Assembly (NCBI RefSeq): GCF_000423745.1
Contig: NZ_AUIO01000004.1
Span: 107,870 to 171,869, forward strand
Reading direction: 5' to 3'
From: Streptococcus plurextorum DSM 22810
Lineage (GTDB): Bacteria > Bacillota > Bacilli > Lactobacillales > Streptococcaceae
Length of the DNA: 64,000 nucleotides
Part shown: positions 27,601 to 36,696 of the stretch, piece after piece
Layout: every line of letters starts with the position of its first letter
How positions within the stretch are numbered: the first letter of the stretch is position 1
Program-made: the position numbers and the translations under genes
The notes under the pieces: model-generated
Told to the model about the DNA's origin: nothing
What the model saw: only the letters and a program-made list of their open reading frames with translations
Database searches by the model: none

Positions 27601-30600
27601 AGCCAAGGTAGAAAGACAGGTCTTACCTCATCGGATTATTCGAGAGGATGATGAGAGTCTGCCAATCGGAGAGGAAGAGATTGGACCAGTGGGAAGTGAC
27701 GGCAGTATCACTCGGACTACCCCTTATCGTCTGGACCAAGTGACAGGACTGGTGGAAACTCTTCCAACGATTGAAGAGGTTATTCCAGCTCAAGACCAAC
27801 TGATTCGAGTGGGGACCAAGGTAAGGGAGGTTCCGCCTCAAGCACTTGAAAAACCAAATGTCAGCTTAGATAGTCAGCGGACCGAGGGAGCTTTGGTGAT
27901 TGATGAGGAGCATTCCTTGGTAGAACTCTACTATCGTGTGGCAGATCCAGATAGGACCTTACTTGGTCTACGTTTAGAAATTTACCATAATGACCAGCTG
28001 GTCAAGACGATTGATCATACCCACCAAGGCTTAGACACAGATAAGATTCAGGTCACTGGCCTTGAACACTATGTACCTTATCAAGCTCGGCTATCCTTCC
28101 GCTATCAAAGTCCAGAGGGCGAGCGAGAGGAGGAAGTTGTTTCCTCTCTACCATTTGAACTGAGTCCTAAAGCCATTGAATTGAACAGGGTCAGCCAGAG
28201 GGACTTGTTCTATCGCAATCAACAGGGAGAATTAAAACAGGTAACAGGCCTTTTCCAAGAGCCGGCAGATTTAACGGGCTACTTTGTTCGTTACCAGACA
28301 CGTGATGCCAAGGAATTCCTCTGGGAAGTCCAGTCTATTCAGGATGGAGGAGATCAGTTTGAAGTGTCTGTTAGCCTGCCAAAATTAGTTCAGGCAAGAA
28401 ATCAATCGGATGCCAACCAGCTAGAAGCCTTGGATCGGTTCAGCATTCCTAAAATTCAATTAGCTGAAGGAACTTATGCGGACTTTGACCAACTGATTGA
28501 AGCCATGCGAGAGAATCCAGAGGGCAGCTTTAAGTTGGCGGCAGATTTGGTGGCCAGTCCAAAATCGACTGGAGCCTACGTCGAGAACTTTAGTGGTCGT
28601 CTGGAAGGATTGGACGGCAAGACCTTCCGTATCCTCCAGCTGACCAAGCCACTGTTCCAAAATATGACCGGAGCTCAGATTGAACATATCCGACTTGACG
28701 ATGTAGCCTTGGAGGGTGAGAATTCACCTACGGCAGCCCTGGCAGTTACCGCAACCAATAGCCAAATTCGGGATGTCCATGTGACTGGCCGAGTACAATC
28801 TTATGCAGGAGCAGCTGGACTTGTCTATGACGCTAACGCCAGTCAGTTTGAGTCGGTTTCCTTCAAGGGGCAAATGGACCTGTCTGACCACCATACAAGT
28901 AGTCAGATTACCTCAGGTGGCTTGATTGGTTATCTACGACTTGGCAGCAGTTTACGCAAGGCCTATGTTGATCTGACAGCACAATTTGGCCCACGTTTGT
29001 CCATGCAGGATCGATTTGGGGCAGTCGTTGGCAATGCTGTGCTTTCGACCATTGATTCGGTCTTTGTTGACGGGCAGGTTGAGAAGACGACTTCAGGCGG
29101 TACACTTGCAGGAATTGGTACGGGAGGGTACGGAGTTGGCATTTCCAATCTTGCTTCTGCTCTAGCCTTGCCAGAAGAGGGCTTCTATTCTGGCTTATGG
29201 ACCAGCCTTCCTTTCCAACTCATCCTTCAAGAAGGTCAAGCGACAGGTAGGACGGGTGACAATCTACAAATCAGCTGGAAATCAGCAGAAGAAATCCAGC
29301 AGTTCCTCAGAGAACGAGGTCTGGATCTACTTGTTAATCCGCCTCAGTCAGCAGGAAGTGCTGAGAATTTGGCTCCGTCATCACAGCCTGATTTCCACCT
29401 TCTGCGAAATGGTAGGGAAGAACGGAAACTGGCCTATGAAAATATGTCCAAGTTACTGCCTTTCTATGACCGTCATACCATTGTCAGATTGGGCAACCAG
29501 CTGGCAGATGATTCCTTATTTGTGACCAAGAGTATTCAGTCCATCCTGGCTCTCAAGGATAGGGAGGTGGTATCAGACTTTTCTGACCGACCTGACCAGG
29601 TCAACAAGCTCTTGGTGCACTTTGCAGACCAGGATGTTCAGATATTTGACCTGACCTATCAAGGAGCCTTTGATCAAACAGGCGTTTTGGAATACGGATT
29701 TGGTGACAACTTGCTCTTCACCCCTTATCAGTGGGTGACGGGTGCCACAAGTAGTTCCTTGCTGTCTACTCTTCGGAGCTCGTTTGAAGGCCTGGATGTT
29801 GAGTCTGAGGACTATGCCCAGAAGACTCGAATGGACGATTACCTACAGGAGCTCCGCTTTACCCGGGGCAATCCAAATCTGGTTATTTCCATGAAGCAAC
29901 TCTACCTCAAGCATAGCCAGCAGCAGTTGAAAGACCAGCTGGACAAGGAACTCCGGTCTCTGATTGCTAGTCAATGGGTGACCAGCCAGCCTTCCGCTGC
30001 CATTGAAGGCTATATTCAAGAGGAAATCGAGAAGCACAAGGAGTCCATCTGGCTTGCCTGGACCTACTTGGCACGCTACTATGCTATCGACTACGACAGG
30101 CTCAATACACGCAATCTGGCGACCTACCATCCAAACTTCTATGGACAAAACCTGTCTACTCTGGATTGGTTGAAGCAGGTGGGCGAGTTAACCTATAAAG
30201 ACTTGGCTCCATTTAGAGCACCTCAAACCTTTGAAAGTCTTTTTGAGAAACAGTTGGCACAGCCAAGCAACCTGTTTGACTACCTAGAGTTAAACCGCCG
30301 TCTCTTCTCACCAACTCAAACAGATGCGGCTTGGTTCAAGCAGTCCAGCAAGGCCTTTATACATGAGGAGGCAAGCCCGAGCCGACCAGACCAGTCAGTT
30401 CAGGTTTACGACCAGTTGAAAGGCCATAGCGACTACCACCGCTATGTCTTGCCACTGCTCAATCTACCAGAGGAAGACCAGATTTACCTGGTTTCCCTAG
30501 CCAATGTCCTTGTCTTTGGTAGCTACGGCCGCTATGTTGACCACCAGTTGCAAAAGACACAAGCAACTGCTTATCAGGCTAAGGTCAAGGAGATTCAAGA

Positions 30601-33600
30601 ACAAGCGATTCCAAAACACGCTCGCATTTGGAACAGCTACATGGAATTTATCAAGTCCCTAGTCTCTCCAGAAGCCCGCCAGTCTATCGAATCCAAGTTG
30701 ATTACCGTCCGTGAGGGCTATAATATCAAGGATGCTGCTGGCAAACCGCTCCGAGGAGATGAGGCCGACCATCGTCGTTGGGCTAGTGAATTTGGTGATT
30801 CCTACCGCCCAATCGATGATTTCTTTGGTCCGACAGAGCTCTACTATGGCAGCTTTGAGATGTCAGGAGCAGCTGACTTTGAGTTCAAGAAATACATCAT
30901 CTATGGCAATGCGGACCTGCTAACTCCTACTGGCAATTCAACCTTCACCCATGAGATGACCCACATCCTAGAAGATGAATTGATGAATCTAGCGGGCAGA
31001 AGACAGGGGCAGGAATCCGAATCCTATGCCCTGGGTCTCCTACAATCCATCGCTTCTTCCAATGCCTACTATTACGGTTTCAATCTGACAGAGGAATTGG
31101 ACAGTCGTGCCAGTCACAACTCTAGCCCAAGCCGTCTGACCAGTAAGGAAGACTTGAGGGACTACCTCAAGGGCTCCTTTGACACCACCTACTTCCTGGA
31201 TGCTCTGGAAGCAGAAGAGCTCCTGAAGCTACCAAAAGCCCAACAGCAGACTGTCTTGCGTAAGATTGAACTAGAGCTCGGAACAGCCTACTCTCAAAAT
31301 GGACAGACCTACCGCGACGCCCATGACAAGATTCGGAATCTAAGTCCGGAAGAGTGGCAAAACATTCAACTGACCAAGGTGGAAGATCTGGTTACCCACA
31401 ATCTCCAGTTGGCCAATACCATCAACAATGTCGGTACCTATCTCAGAGACAACGATAAGAATTACTACTTTGTGCCTCTCTACTACCCAATTTATGCAGG
31501 CTTACTCAATGATCAAGGTACAGTTGGCGGGCTCCAGTTCCGACGGACTGCTCTGGAACTCTTGGCCGAAAAAGGTTGGGACCAAGGCTTCCTGCCATAT
31601 GTCAGCAACCAATTGGCTCAGGAAGCTCAGGCCAATGGCAGAGCTTTGACAGATAGCTATATCTGGGAAAAGATGATGCCTGATTACCAAGATTATGCCA
31701 GCTTCAAGAAGGCCCGTTATCAGACCAGTCTGAGCCAGAAAAATGCCATGAAACCGATCCAGATACACTGGAATGGCAGGCAGTATGACCTGCAAAATGG
31801 CCAAGCCATCCAAGACCTGATGAGAGCAGCTATTGCTGCAGATGTGGCCAATCCAACAAGTAGCTTCCAACGCCAACAGCTTAAAGAGGTCTTGTACAAG
31901 GCCTTCCATGAAAGCAGTCAGGAATTTAGAGAAAGTATCTTCCAAGCTCAACCAAGTCAACCAACTGCACGGAGCTTGGAGCCACGATTTGAACTCAAGT
32001 CGGTGGAGGGAGCAGAGCTCTTCTATTTAGAAAATGCGACTGCGAGACCAATCCTGGCTCTGACAGAAAAACCAGCAGATTTGACCAACTATGTTGCCAA
32101 ATTCACCTCTGACCAACACCAGGCAGTCTATCTTCCAGTCAGTGATATAGTAGAAGTGCAGGAGGCAGGGCAGACCTACTTCAAGGTCCTTACAAGTTGG
32201 GGAAGACAGGCTTCTAGCCTAAGAAGTAGCCAGCAGTCTGTAGCTCCTAGCTTCCTGCTCGCCAAAACGGGCAGTCCTTCCACAAGTCAGGGAATTTCCA
32301 GCTTCCAAGACCTCCTGACACAAATCGGTCAGAACAGCAACGGGAACTTTGTCTTGGCTAATGACTTGTACGTTCCAGCAGGAGAAGTAGCAACCAGTAC
32401 CTACATCCCTCATACCTTTACAGGCCAGTTGGACGGCCGAGGATACCGAATTTACGGCCTTCAGGCCCCCCTCTTTAAGACGGTGGCAGGAAGAGTGGCC
32501 AATCTGCATTTAGAACAGGTTGCCATTCAGCGACCGACGGCTTCCAATCTTGGTAGCCTAGCAGAAACCATTCGAAATGGGCAAGTGGAAAATGTCCATA
32601 TCACAGGTGATCTGCGAGCCAGTCACAACCTAGGAGGCCTGGCTGGCGAAGTCTATGACCGGTCCCGCCTTTCCAATGTGAGCTTTACAGGTACCATCAC
32701 GAGCAGCTACACAGGCAGTCAGAATAATTTTGTCGGTGGTCTGGTTGGTTGGCTAGCAACAAGCCAGCTTGAGAAAGCGAGAGTATCAGCTGACATCAGT
32801 GCCTATTCTGCTAGCCTTCGGGCTGGAGGCTTGGTTGGTCAGGCTGAACGGACAGGCACTAGCATCGGACAAGCCTATGCAGAAGGGGCTATCTATACTG
32901 TACGGGCTAGCGATGCGGAAGCCGGTGGTTTAATAGGCTCTGTTCCAGACGGAGGCAGCGTTAGTCTACGGGATGCCCTTACGGCTGTTCAGGTCTTCAA
33001 CGGCAAACAAGTCTACGGTTTTGCGACAGATTCTAGCCTAGCTGTTGAGCGTGTGGCCGCCCTCGCAGGTCAAGCCAGTGGAAGAGAGCAGGCAGGGATT
33101 GCCAGCTTGCAGTCAGGCGACTTGCCAGCTCGCCTACAGGCCCTGGGTCTTCATGCCCCAACGAGCAACCAACCGAGTGGAGCTATTATAAACCGTAGGC
33201 AAGTTGACTACCTGGCCTTGCCAGATGCCAGACCAGAACGCCTACAGGCCTATAAAAATGTCGCCCGTCTCCTGCCTCTTCTGGTTAGTGACTTGATAAT
33301 TTCCCATGCCAATAGTCTGGATGCCGAAGATGATCTTGTTCGCAAGGTACTGGTATCCGTTCTGCCAATGGTTGACCAGCAATTTGTCTATGATACATCG
33401 CAGCAAGCGAATGCAATCAATCGTCTGGCTCTTCACTTTGCGGATCATAGTCTGACCTACCATGACCTTGAAAAAGTACAGGAATTTCCAGACCTGGCAC
33501 TGGTGGAATACCGCTTGTTAGACAAGGGCATTTCCTATACCAGTCATCAGGCAGTTGAGGGATCAGTCCTTGAGCAAATTGTGACTGCTGTTCTGCCTCA

Positions 33601-35704
33601 ACTACAAGAGCTGGACTGGTATTCCCCTGCTGTTCGCCAGGCACTTGGTTTGAGCCAATGGGCCCCTCGTCAAAATCTAGACCAGCTTCAATTGCGGGAT
33701 AGTTTTGAGGCTATCAAGGCCAATCTTGGTCAAGACCTTCGAGACCTCCTGGCGACTAGCGGTCTCAGTTATCAGGTCAGCCCAGCCTATCAGACCTACT
33801 TGACCAATTATCTGATTCAGAACAAGGCAGAAGTGATGCTGGGGCTTGCCTATCTCAACAAGTGGTATGCCCTTCAATTTGGTCAGACTGCTGTTCGAGA
33901 TTTGCTGGTGAAAAAAGGGGATTTCTTCGGTCGTCCAGTAGACTCTCTCCAACAAGTAATCGAAATTGGTCGTTTGGGTCAGGCCTTCTTGAAACCCAAA
34001 CAAAATGCCTTGGTAGCCAAGAAAGTTCTGGGAGAGACACGCATAGGTGGCGATCTCTTTACCCTTCTGGATGCCTACCGCAAAACCTTCTTACCAACTA
34101 CCACGACAAATGACTGGTTTAAGCAGGCTAGCAAGGCCCGGATTATAGAGACCTATTCTCGAATTGAGGAGGTGCGTGCCAAACAAACCCAGTCTCCGAC
34201 AGGAGTCTATCACAATACCCTCTTCGAGAAAATGGCTGATCCAAACTGGACCTATAAGGAACTGGCTTTGCTGCTCCTGCATTTGCCGAAAAAGGAACTC
34301 TTTCTCCTGACTGATATGACCAATACGGTCATTGGTAGCTACGACCGCTATGCTGACCCAGAGCAATTGGATAAGGAATTGGAACAGATTGCTCAGCAAT
34401 GGGCAGGTCATGCAGACTTCTGGTACTCTATTTTGCCAGCAGCTCATAAGGACAAGATGTTCAAGCGGGTTATGACGTGGGATAGTCGCTATTTTGGAAA
34501 TGATTGGGCAGATTCCAAGGACAGTCACCTTTCTGTTGTCCGCCATTTCTATGCCCCTATGGAACTGGATTATGAGATCCAGCCTGCTTCCAATGCTTAC
34601 TCAGATTTGACGGATATTTACTTCATGCGAGCGGATATTCGTGGCATGGAAGGAGCCAGAGTCTATTCTCATGAAATGGTCCACGTGTCTGACGACGATA
34701 CCTACCTCTTAGGACATGGTCGCCGTGCAGGTATGGGCTTGGAGTCCTTTGCCCAAGGCCTCTTCCAGTCCAACACCTGGCTGACCCAAGAGAATCTCAG
34801 CCTTAACACTATCATGGACTATACTGCCTATGCAGCTCAGTCACCTGGTAAACTCTTGACCAACAGCTCGCCAAGTCGCTTCAACAGCCCAGAGGATGTG
34901 CAAGTCTATATGAGGAACTACATGGATGTGTTCTATAGTTTGGATTATCTAGAGGCTGAGGCAGTCCTGCAACTGTCCAATCCAGAAGCCAAGGCCAATT
35001 GGTTTAACCGAATGGTCACACTGGATAACAACCACACCCAGATTCAGCAAACGGCGTCTTCTATTCAGACCTTCAATGACCTCTTGGAACAGGGACTGGT
35101 ATCCCGCCGTTCCTATGATCCATGGTCAGGTACGACGGCCAACGAGTTTCACAATGCCTACCTAGATGTCAATGCCCTCAATCCGCTCTTTGCAGCGACA
35201 GGCAACAACGGAACCAGTCGAAACGAGTACGAATTCCGCAAGATTGCCTTTGAACTGCTGGCGGAGAAGGGCTACGAGGCTGGCTTTGTACCTTATGTCT
35301 CCAACCAGTACGGCCAACAGTTGACTGGCAGTTCGACCAAGCCAATGGCAGACAGCCAGCTACTAGCCCTGATTACTGAAAATCAGTATGGAAACATACT
35401 GGAGTTCAGAAAGGCCATGTTTGAGCGACGGATACAAGGCTTAGGAAATCTCAAACCAGTACAACTCATCGGCAAGCAAGAAGGTGGCTATTTCCATGGA
35501 CAGAGTCAGACGGTTTCATCCATAGATGAAATCCGAAGGCTCATGGCAGCAGCTGTCGCCTACGATGCAAGTAATCGTTACTACAGCTCGCAAACCCCAG
35601 GCTATTCTCCAGAGAAATCTGCCGTTTATAGCTTAAAAGCAGCCCTTCTGAATGCTTACTTACGAGAAACCAAGGAGTTCAGAGAGAGCATTTATCGGAA
35701 TTGA
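24695..35704 (+). CDS. Giant surface zinc metalloprotease with two M26 catalytic units
   Basis: 3669-residue cell-surface protease of the IgA1 protease/ZmpB/ZmpC (M26) family. A YSIRK-like signal (FSIRKLTVGVVS, about 12-23) is followed by LPTTG at 96-100 and two membrane helices (about 108-150), the N-terminal anchor typical of this family. Residues about 250-1130 contain roughly ten G5-type repeats (GTR/GTK endings). Then a complete unit (beta-helix-like region, helical region, catalytic domain) occurs twice, at about 1158-2428 and 2429-3669. Zinc motifs are HEMTH with His2086/His2090 and Glu2109, and HEMVH with His3326/His3330 and Glu3350. The ATG at 24695 has GGAGGAG upstream. Known M26 enzymes have one catalytic unit. 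Substrates are unknown; host glycoproteins such as IgA are possible. Confidence 0.92.
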   Translation: MPMKNEQRSIFSIRKLTVGVVSLCIGLGLFSLNSSCSLVEASERIARVDQEVHFQYVLEEELTEEEKSRIVQALPEQLRQEATYFLVYRPRVSKALPTTGDKFSSAPLWFAAGFLVIAVTAFGSKKARIYGLFCLMIGGSVLSVFEVEAITGQALAAYNQTKRLKAGDSLPDGKLQLVDYDFVGYILEEGQFTKEIRPKSEEQGPEVETLEPSAESFGSDSRDLLSTGLENEAIAPERRYREERLPLPLEQMVVEDAQLPSGQERIEAGVAGTRINRYEEIWLDGRLLSSQLIETMEEAGKPEIIYRGTKVELSEEQPFLTELPTTAPQILPPTQLEFSLAERVDRQPLAIPEEMIETDRLAQGEREIVEGQEGWLEITYQDVVVSGQVVASNEISRQETPPVSRKIYVGTRVDSATEDLSQTEPLEVQVPTTAPQSLPPVQLEFSLAERVDRQSLAIPEEMIETDRLAQGEREVVEGQEGWLDITYQDVVVSGQVVASNEISRQETPPVSRKIYVGTRVDSKVVAPLTHHLPDATLITEEVSIPYVHQEATDPDLSQGESRVVPGQVGLQRLTYAELDGIRTLIATEEVRAPQAQITYRGTRVVEESIEEELPLVERIIEHEDQYEDYLWVEQTGRPGRRRKIYQNGQFIREEELDAGQERIVHKGTKPIQGSLVDRVREELAYQLIFQADSELDYGIREESGGQLGEEIYEVTYRTVKGQIAEELDRRLLSRTAAVDKVIRVGTKPTEEIETEALAPVYQADENLVLNQQVPLSPGRERVRVYRTTYHLDQATGQLTSQRDQGQVRDPGQAPIVRVGTQATIELVRESLPMVYQADSSRPISSPHLHQAGRDKVTRLTTTYSLNEQTGETSPLVTTSQVIDVGQAGQILVGAAPSVRQESLDLPTIYRERADEEPPYRVELTPARPKRTDYVTTYQVDAQTGQLIPQAETSILVDSGQSAVYEVGIKAKVERQVLPHRIIREDDESLPIGEEEIGPVGSDGSITRTTPYRLDQVTGLVETLPTIEEVIPAQDQLIRVGTKVREVPPQALEKPNVSLDSQRTEGALVIDEEHSLVELYYRVADPDRTLLGLRLEIYHNDQLVKTIDHTHQGLDTDKIQVTGLEHYVPYQARLSFRYQSPEGEREEEVVSSLPFELSPKAIELNRVSQRDLFYRNQQGELKQVTGLFQEPADLTGYFVRYQTRDAKEFLWEVQSIQDGGDQFEVSVSLPKLVQARNQSDANQLEALDRFSIPKIQLAEGTYADFDQLIEAMRENPEGSFKLAADLVASPKSTGAYVENFSGRLEGLDGKTFRILQLTKPLFQNMTGAQIEHIRLDDVALEGENSPTAALAVTATNSQIRDVHVTGRVQSYAGAAGLVYDANASQFESVSFKGQMDLSDHHTSSQITSGGLIGYLRLGSSLRKAYVDLTAQFGPRLSMQDRFGAVVGNAVLSTIDSVFVDGQVEKTTSGGTLAGIGTGGYGVGISNLASALALPEEGFYSGLWTSLPFQLILQEGQATGRTGDNLQISWKSAEEIQQFLRERGLDLLVNPPQSAGSAENLAPSSQPDFHLLRNGREERKLAYENMSKLLPFYDRHTIVRLGNQLADDSLFVTKSIQSILALKDREVVSDFSDRPDQVNKLLVHFADQDVQIFDLTYQGAFDQTGVLEYGFGDNLLFTPYQWVTGATSSSLLSTLRSSFEGLDVESEDYAQKTRMDDYLQELRFTRGNPNLVISMKQLYLKHSQQQLKDQLDKELRSLIASQWVTSQPSAAIEGYIQEEIEKHKESIWLAWTYLARYYAIDYDRLNTRNLATYHPNFYGQNLSTLDWLKQVGELTYKDLAPFRAPQTFESLFEKQLAQPSNLFDYLELNRRLFSPTQTDAAWFKQSSKAFIHEEASPSRPDQSVQVYDQLKGHSDYHRYVLPLLNLPEEDQIYLVSLANVLVFGSYGRYVDHQLQKTQATAYQAKVKEIQEQAIPKHARIWNSYMEFIKSLVSPEARQSIESKLITVREGYNIKDAAGKPLRGDEADHRRWASEFGDSYRPIDDFFGPTELYYGSFEMSGAADFEFKKYIIYGNADLLTPTGNSTFTHEMTHILEDELMNLAGRRQGQESESYALGLLQSIASSNAYYYGFNLTEELDSRASHNSSPSRLTSKEDLRDYLKGSFDTTYFLDALEAEELLKLPKAQQQTVLRKIELELGTAYSQNGQTYRDAHDKIRNLSPEEWQNIQLTKVEDLVTHNLQLANTINNVGTYLRDNDKNYYFVPLYYPIYAGLLNDQGTVGGLQFRRTALELLAEKGWDQGFLPYVSNQLAQEAQANGRALTDSYIWEKMMPDYQDYASFKKARYQTSLSQKNAMKPIQIHWNGRQYDLQNGQAIQDLMRAAIAADVANPTSSFQRQQLKEVLYKAFHESSQEFRESIFQAQPSQPTARSLEPRFELKSVEGAELFYLENATARPILALTEKPADLTNYVAKFTSDQHQAVYLPVSDIVEVQEAGQTYFKVLTSWGRQASSLRSSQQSVAPSFLLAKTGSPSTSQGISSFQDLLTQIGQNSNGNFVLANDLYVPAGEVATSTYIPHTFTGQLDGRGYRIYGLQAPLFKTVAGRVANLHLEQVAIQRPTASNLGSLAETIRNGQVENVHITGDLRASHNLGGLAGEVYDRSRLSNVSFTGTITSSYTGSQNNFVGGLVGWLATSQLEKARVSADISAYSASLRAGGLVGQAERTGTSIGQAYAEGAIYTVRASDAEAGGLIGSVPDGGSVSLRDALTAVQVFNGKQVYGFATDSSLAVERVAALAGQASGREQAGIASLQSGDLPARLQALGLHAPTSNQPSGAIINRRQVDYLALPDARPERLQAYKNVARLLPLLVSDLIISHANSLDAEDDLVRKVLVSVLPMVDQQFVYDTSQQANAINRLALHFADHSLTYHDLEKVQEFPDLALVEYRLLDKGISYTSHQAVEGSVLEQIVTAVLPQLQELDWYSPAVRQALGLSQWAPRQNLDQLQLRDSFEAIKANLGQDLRDLLATSGLSYQVSPAYQTYLTNYLIQNKAEVMLGLAYLNKWYALQFGQTAVRDLLVKKGDFFGRPVDSLQQVIEIGRLGQAFLKPKQNALVAKKVLGETRIGGDLFTLLDAYRKTFLPTTTTNDWFKQASKARIIETYSRIEEVRAKQTQSPTGVYHNTLFEKMADPNWTYKELALLLLHLPKKELFLLTDMTNTVIGSYDRYADPEQLDKELEQIAQQWAGHADFWYSILPAAHKDKMFKRVMTWDSRYFGNDWADSKDSHLSVVRHFYAPMELDYEIQPASNAYSDLTDIYFMRADIRGMEGARVYSHEMVHVSDDDTYLLGHGRRAGMGLESFAQGLFQSNTWLTQENLSLNTIMDYTAYAAQSPGKLLTNSSPSRFNSPEDVQVYMRNYMDVFYSLDYLEAEAVLQLSNPEAKANWFNRMVTLDNNHTQIQQTASSIQTFNDLLEQGLVSRRSYDPWSGTTANEFHNAYLDVNALNPLFAATGNNGTSRNEYEFRKIAFELLAEKGYEAGFVPYVSNQYGQQLTGSSTKPMADSQLLALITENQYGNILEFRKAMFERRIQGLGNLKPVQLIGKQEGGYFHGQSQTVSSIDEIRRLMAAAVAYDASNRYYSSQTPGYSPEKSAVYSLKAALLNAYLRETKEFRESIYRN
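25664..26266 (+). repeat. Near-identical 321-bp tandem repeat in the G5 region
   Basis: Two copies with a period of 321 bases (107 residues) begin at 25664 and 25985, each starting with PTTAPQ. About 94 residues match with around five substitutions, and synonymous sites are also largely alike, so the duplication is recent compared with the other, diverged G5 repeats. Confidence 0.85.
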
Positions 35705-35729
35705 TAGTATCTGTTCAGATGCAATAAAA

Positions 35730-35779
35730 AAAGAAGCTTCCAAATTCATGCTCTAGGAGCAATTGGAAGCTTCTTTATT
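35730..35779. terminator. Bidirectional terminator after the metalloprotease gene
   Basis: AAAGAAGCTTCCAA (35730-35743) pairs with TTGGAAGCTTCTTT (35763-35776). It serves the protease gene on the plus strand and the convergent DUF2785 gene on the minus strand. Confidence 0.88.
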
Positions 35780-35806
35780 ACTCTAACAGATGGCTTAAAA
35801 TGGAGG

Positions 35807-36574
35807 TTACCATTTTGCAAGAATAGCCTGTTTGAGCTTGTTCTCAAGTAAACCTTCTTTTTCTAAGGTCATGTACATACCGGTTAAGACTTGTTTCGTG
35901 TTAAGCGATCTAAAGTAGTCTGTAGGACTACTATCAGGAATGTCAAGCTGCTCAACCCAATCGGCCAGTTGTTTCTGTAGGAGTTTTTGAGCTAAGATGG
36001 AGGAAATAAAAATATTAGCCAGTCGGTCAGCTTCTCCTGCTGAAAAAACAGTTTCTTGATTTTTGAGGAGTTTCAGAGCACTGTTCCAAAGGTCCTTTAA
36101 CTGTTCCTCGGGAAAATCTCTGTGAGAGCCAACGGACATGAGGTAGTCAGATCCGTGAGCAATCGCATGAATCCAGCCTAGATCGACATCGTAGCCTCTG
36201 TTATCTTTTTCATTTTCAAGAAAGGTCTTGGCAAGTGAAAAGAATCTTGCTTTGCTAGAATCGGTCATTTGCCCGTAGTAGGCTCCTTCTGGCTGATTAT
36301 CATAAAAGAGAAGCAGTGCAGCTAATAGCGCTGCAAAGGAGCGGGTAAGAGAATCGGAACTAACCAACAGTTGCCGCTCAAGGATCTCTTGACATAACAA
36401 ATGATACTGTTCCGTATGAATGCATTCTTGCTCAAAAGCATGGCAAAATGTGCTATAAATAAGCCCATCTCTGATATCAGGATTGGGATGACCGATATGG
36501 TCTAGACACCACATAAGCTCTGTATTAGTGTAGGGCTGTTTTTGGACAAGTTTTTGACATAATTGTTCTTGCAT
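35807..36574 (-). CDS. DUF2785 family protein
   Basis: Helical cytosolic protein of 255 residues, with the family hallmark GYDVDLGWIHAIAHGSDYL near residue 155. Of two adjacent ATG codons I take the second (36574), five bases from AGGAGG; the first is only two bases away. No function is known for the family that I can state. It is a single gene between the protease gene and the divergent PBP gene. Confidence 0.8.
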   Translation of the reverse strand: MQEQLCQKLVQKQPYTNTELMWCLDHIGHPNPDIRDGLIYSTFCHAFEQECIHTEQYHLLCQEILERQLLVSSDSLTRSFAALLAALLLFYDNQPEGAYYGQMTDSSKARFFSLAKTFLENEKDNRGYDVDLGWIHAIAHGSDYLMSVGSHRDFPEEQLKDLWNSALKLLKNQETVFSAGEADRLANIFISSILAQKLLQKQLADWVEQLDIPDSSPTDYFRSLNTKQVLTGMYMTLEKEGLLENKLKQAILAKW

Positions 36575-36696
36575 CATTTCCTCCTTATCTTGTTCTCATT
36601 TTATCATAACTGCCACATAAAAGTAGAATTATAATGGTCAAAAAGCTTGGTGATATGGTAAAATAAAGTTGTATCTTTCTTTTATTGAGGTGTTTT

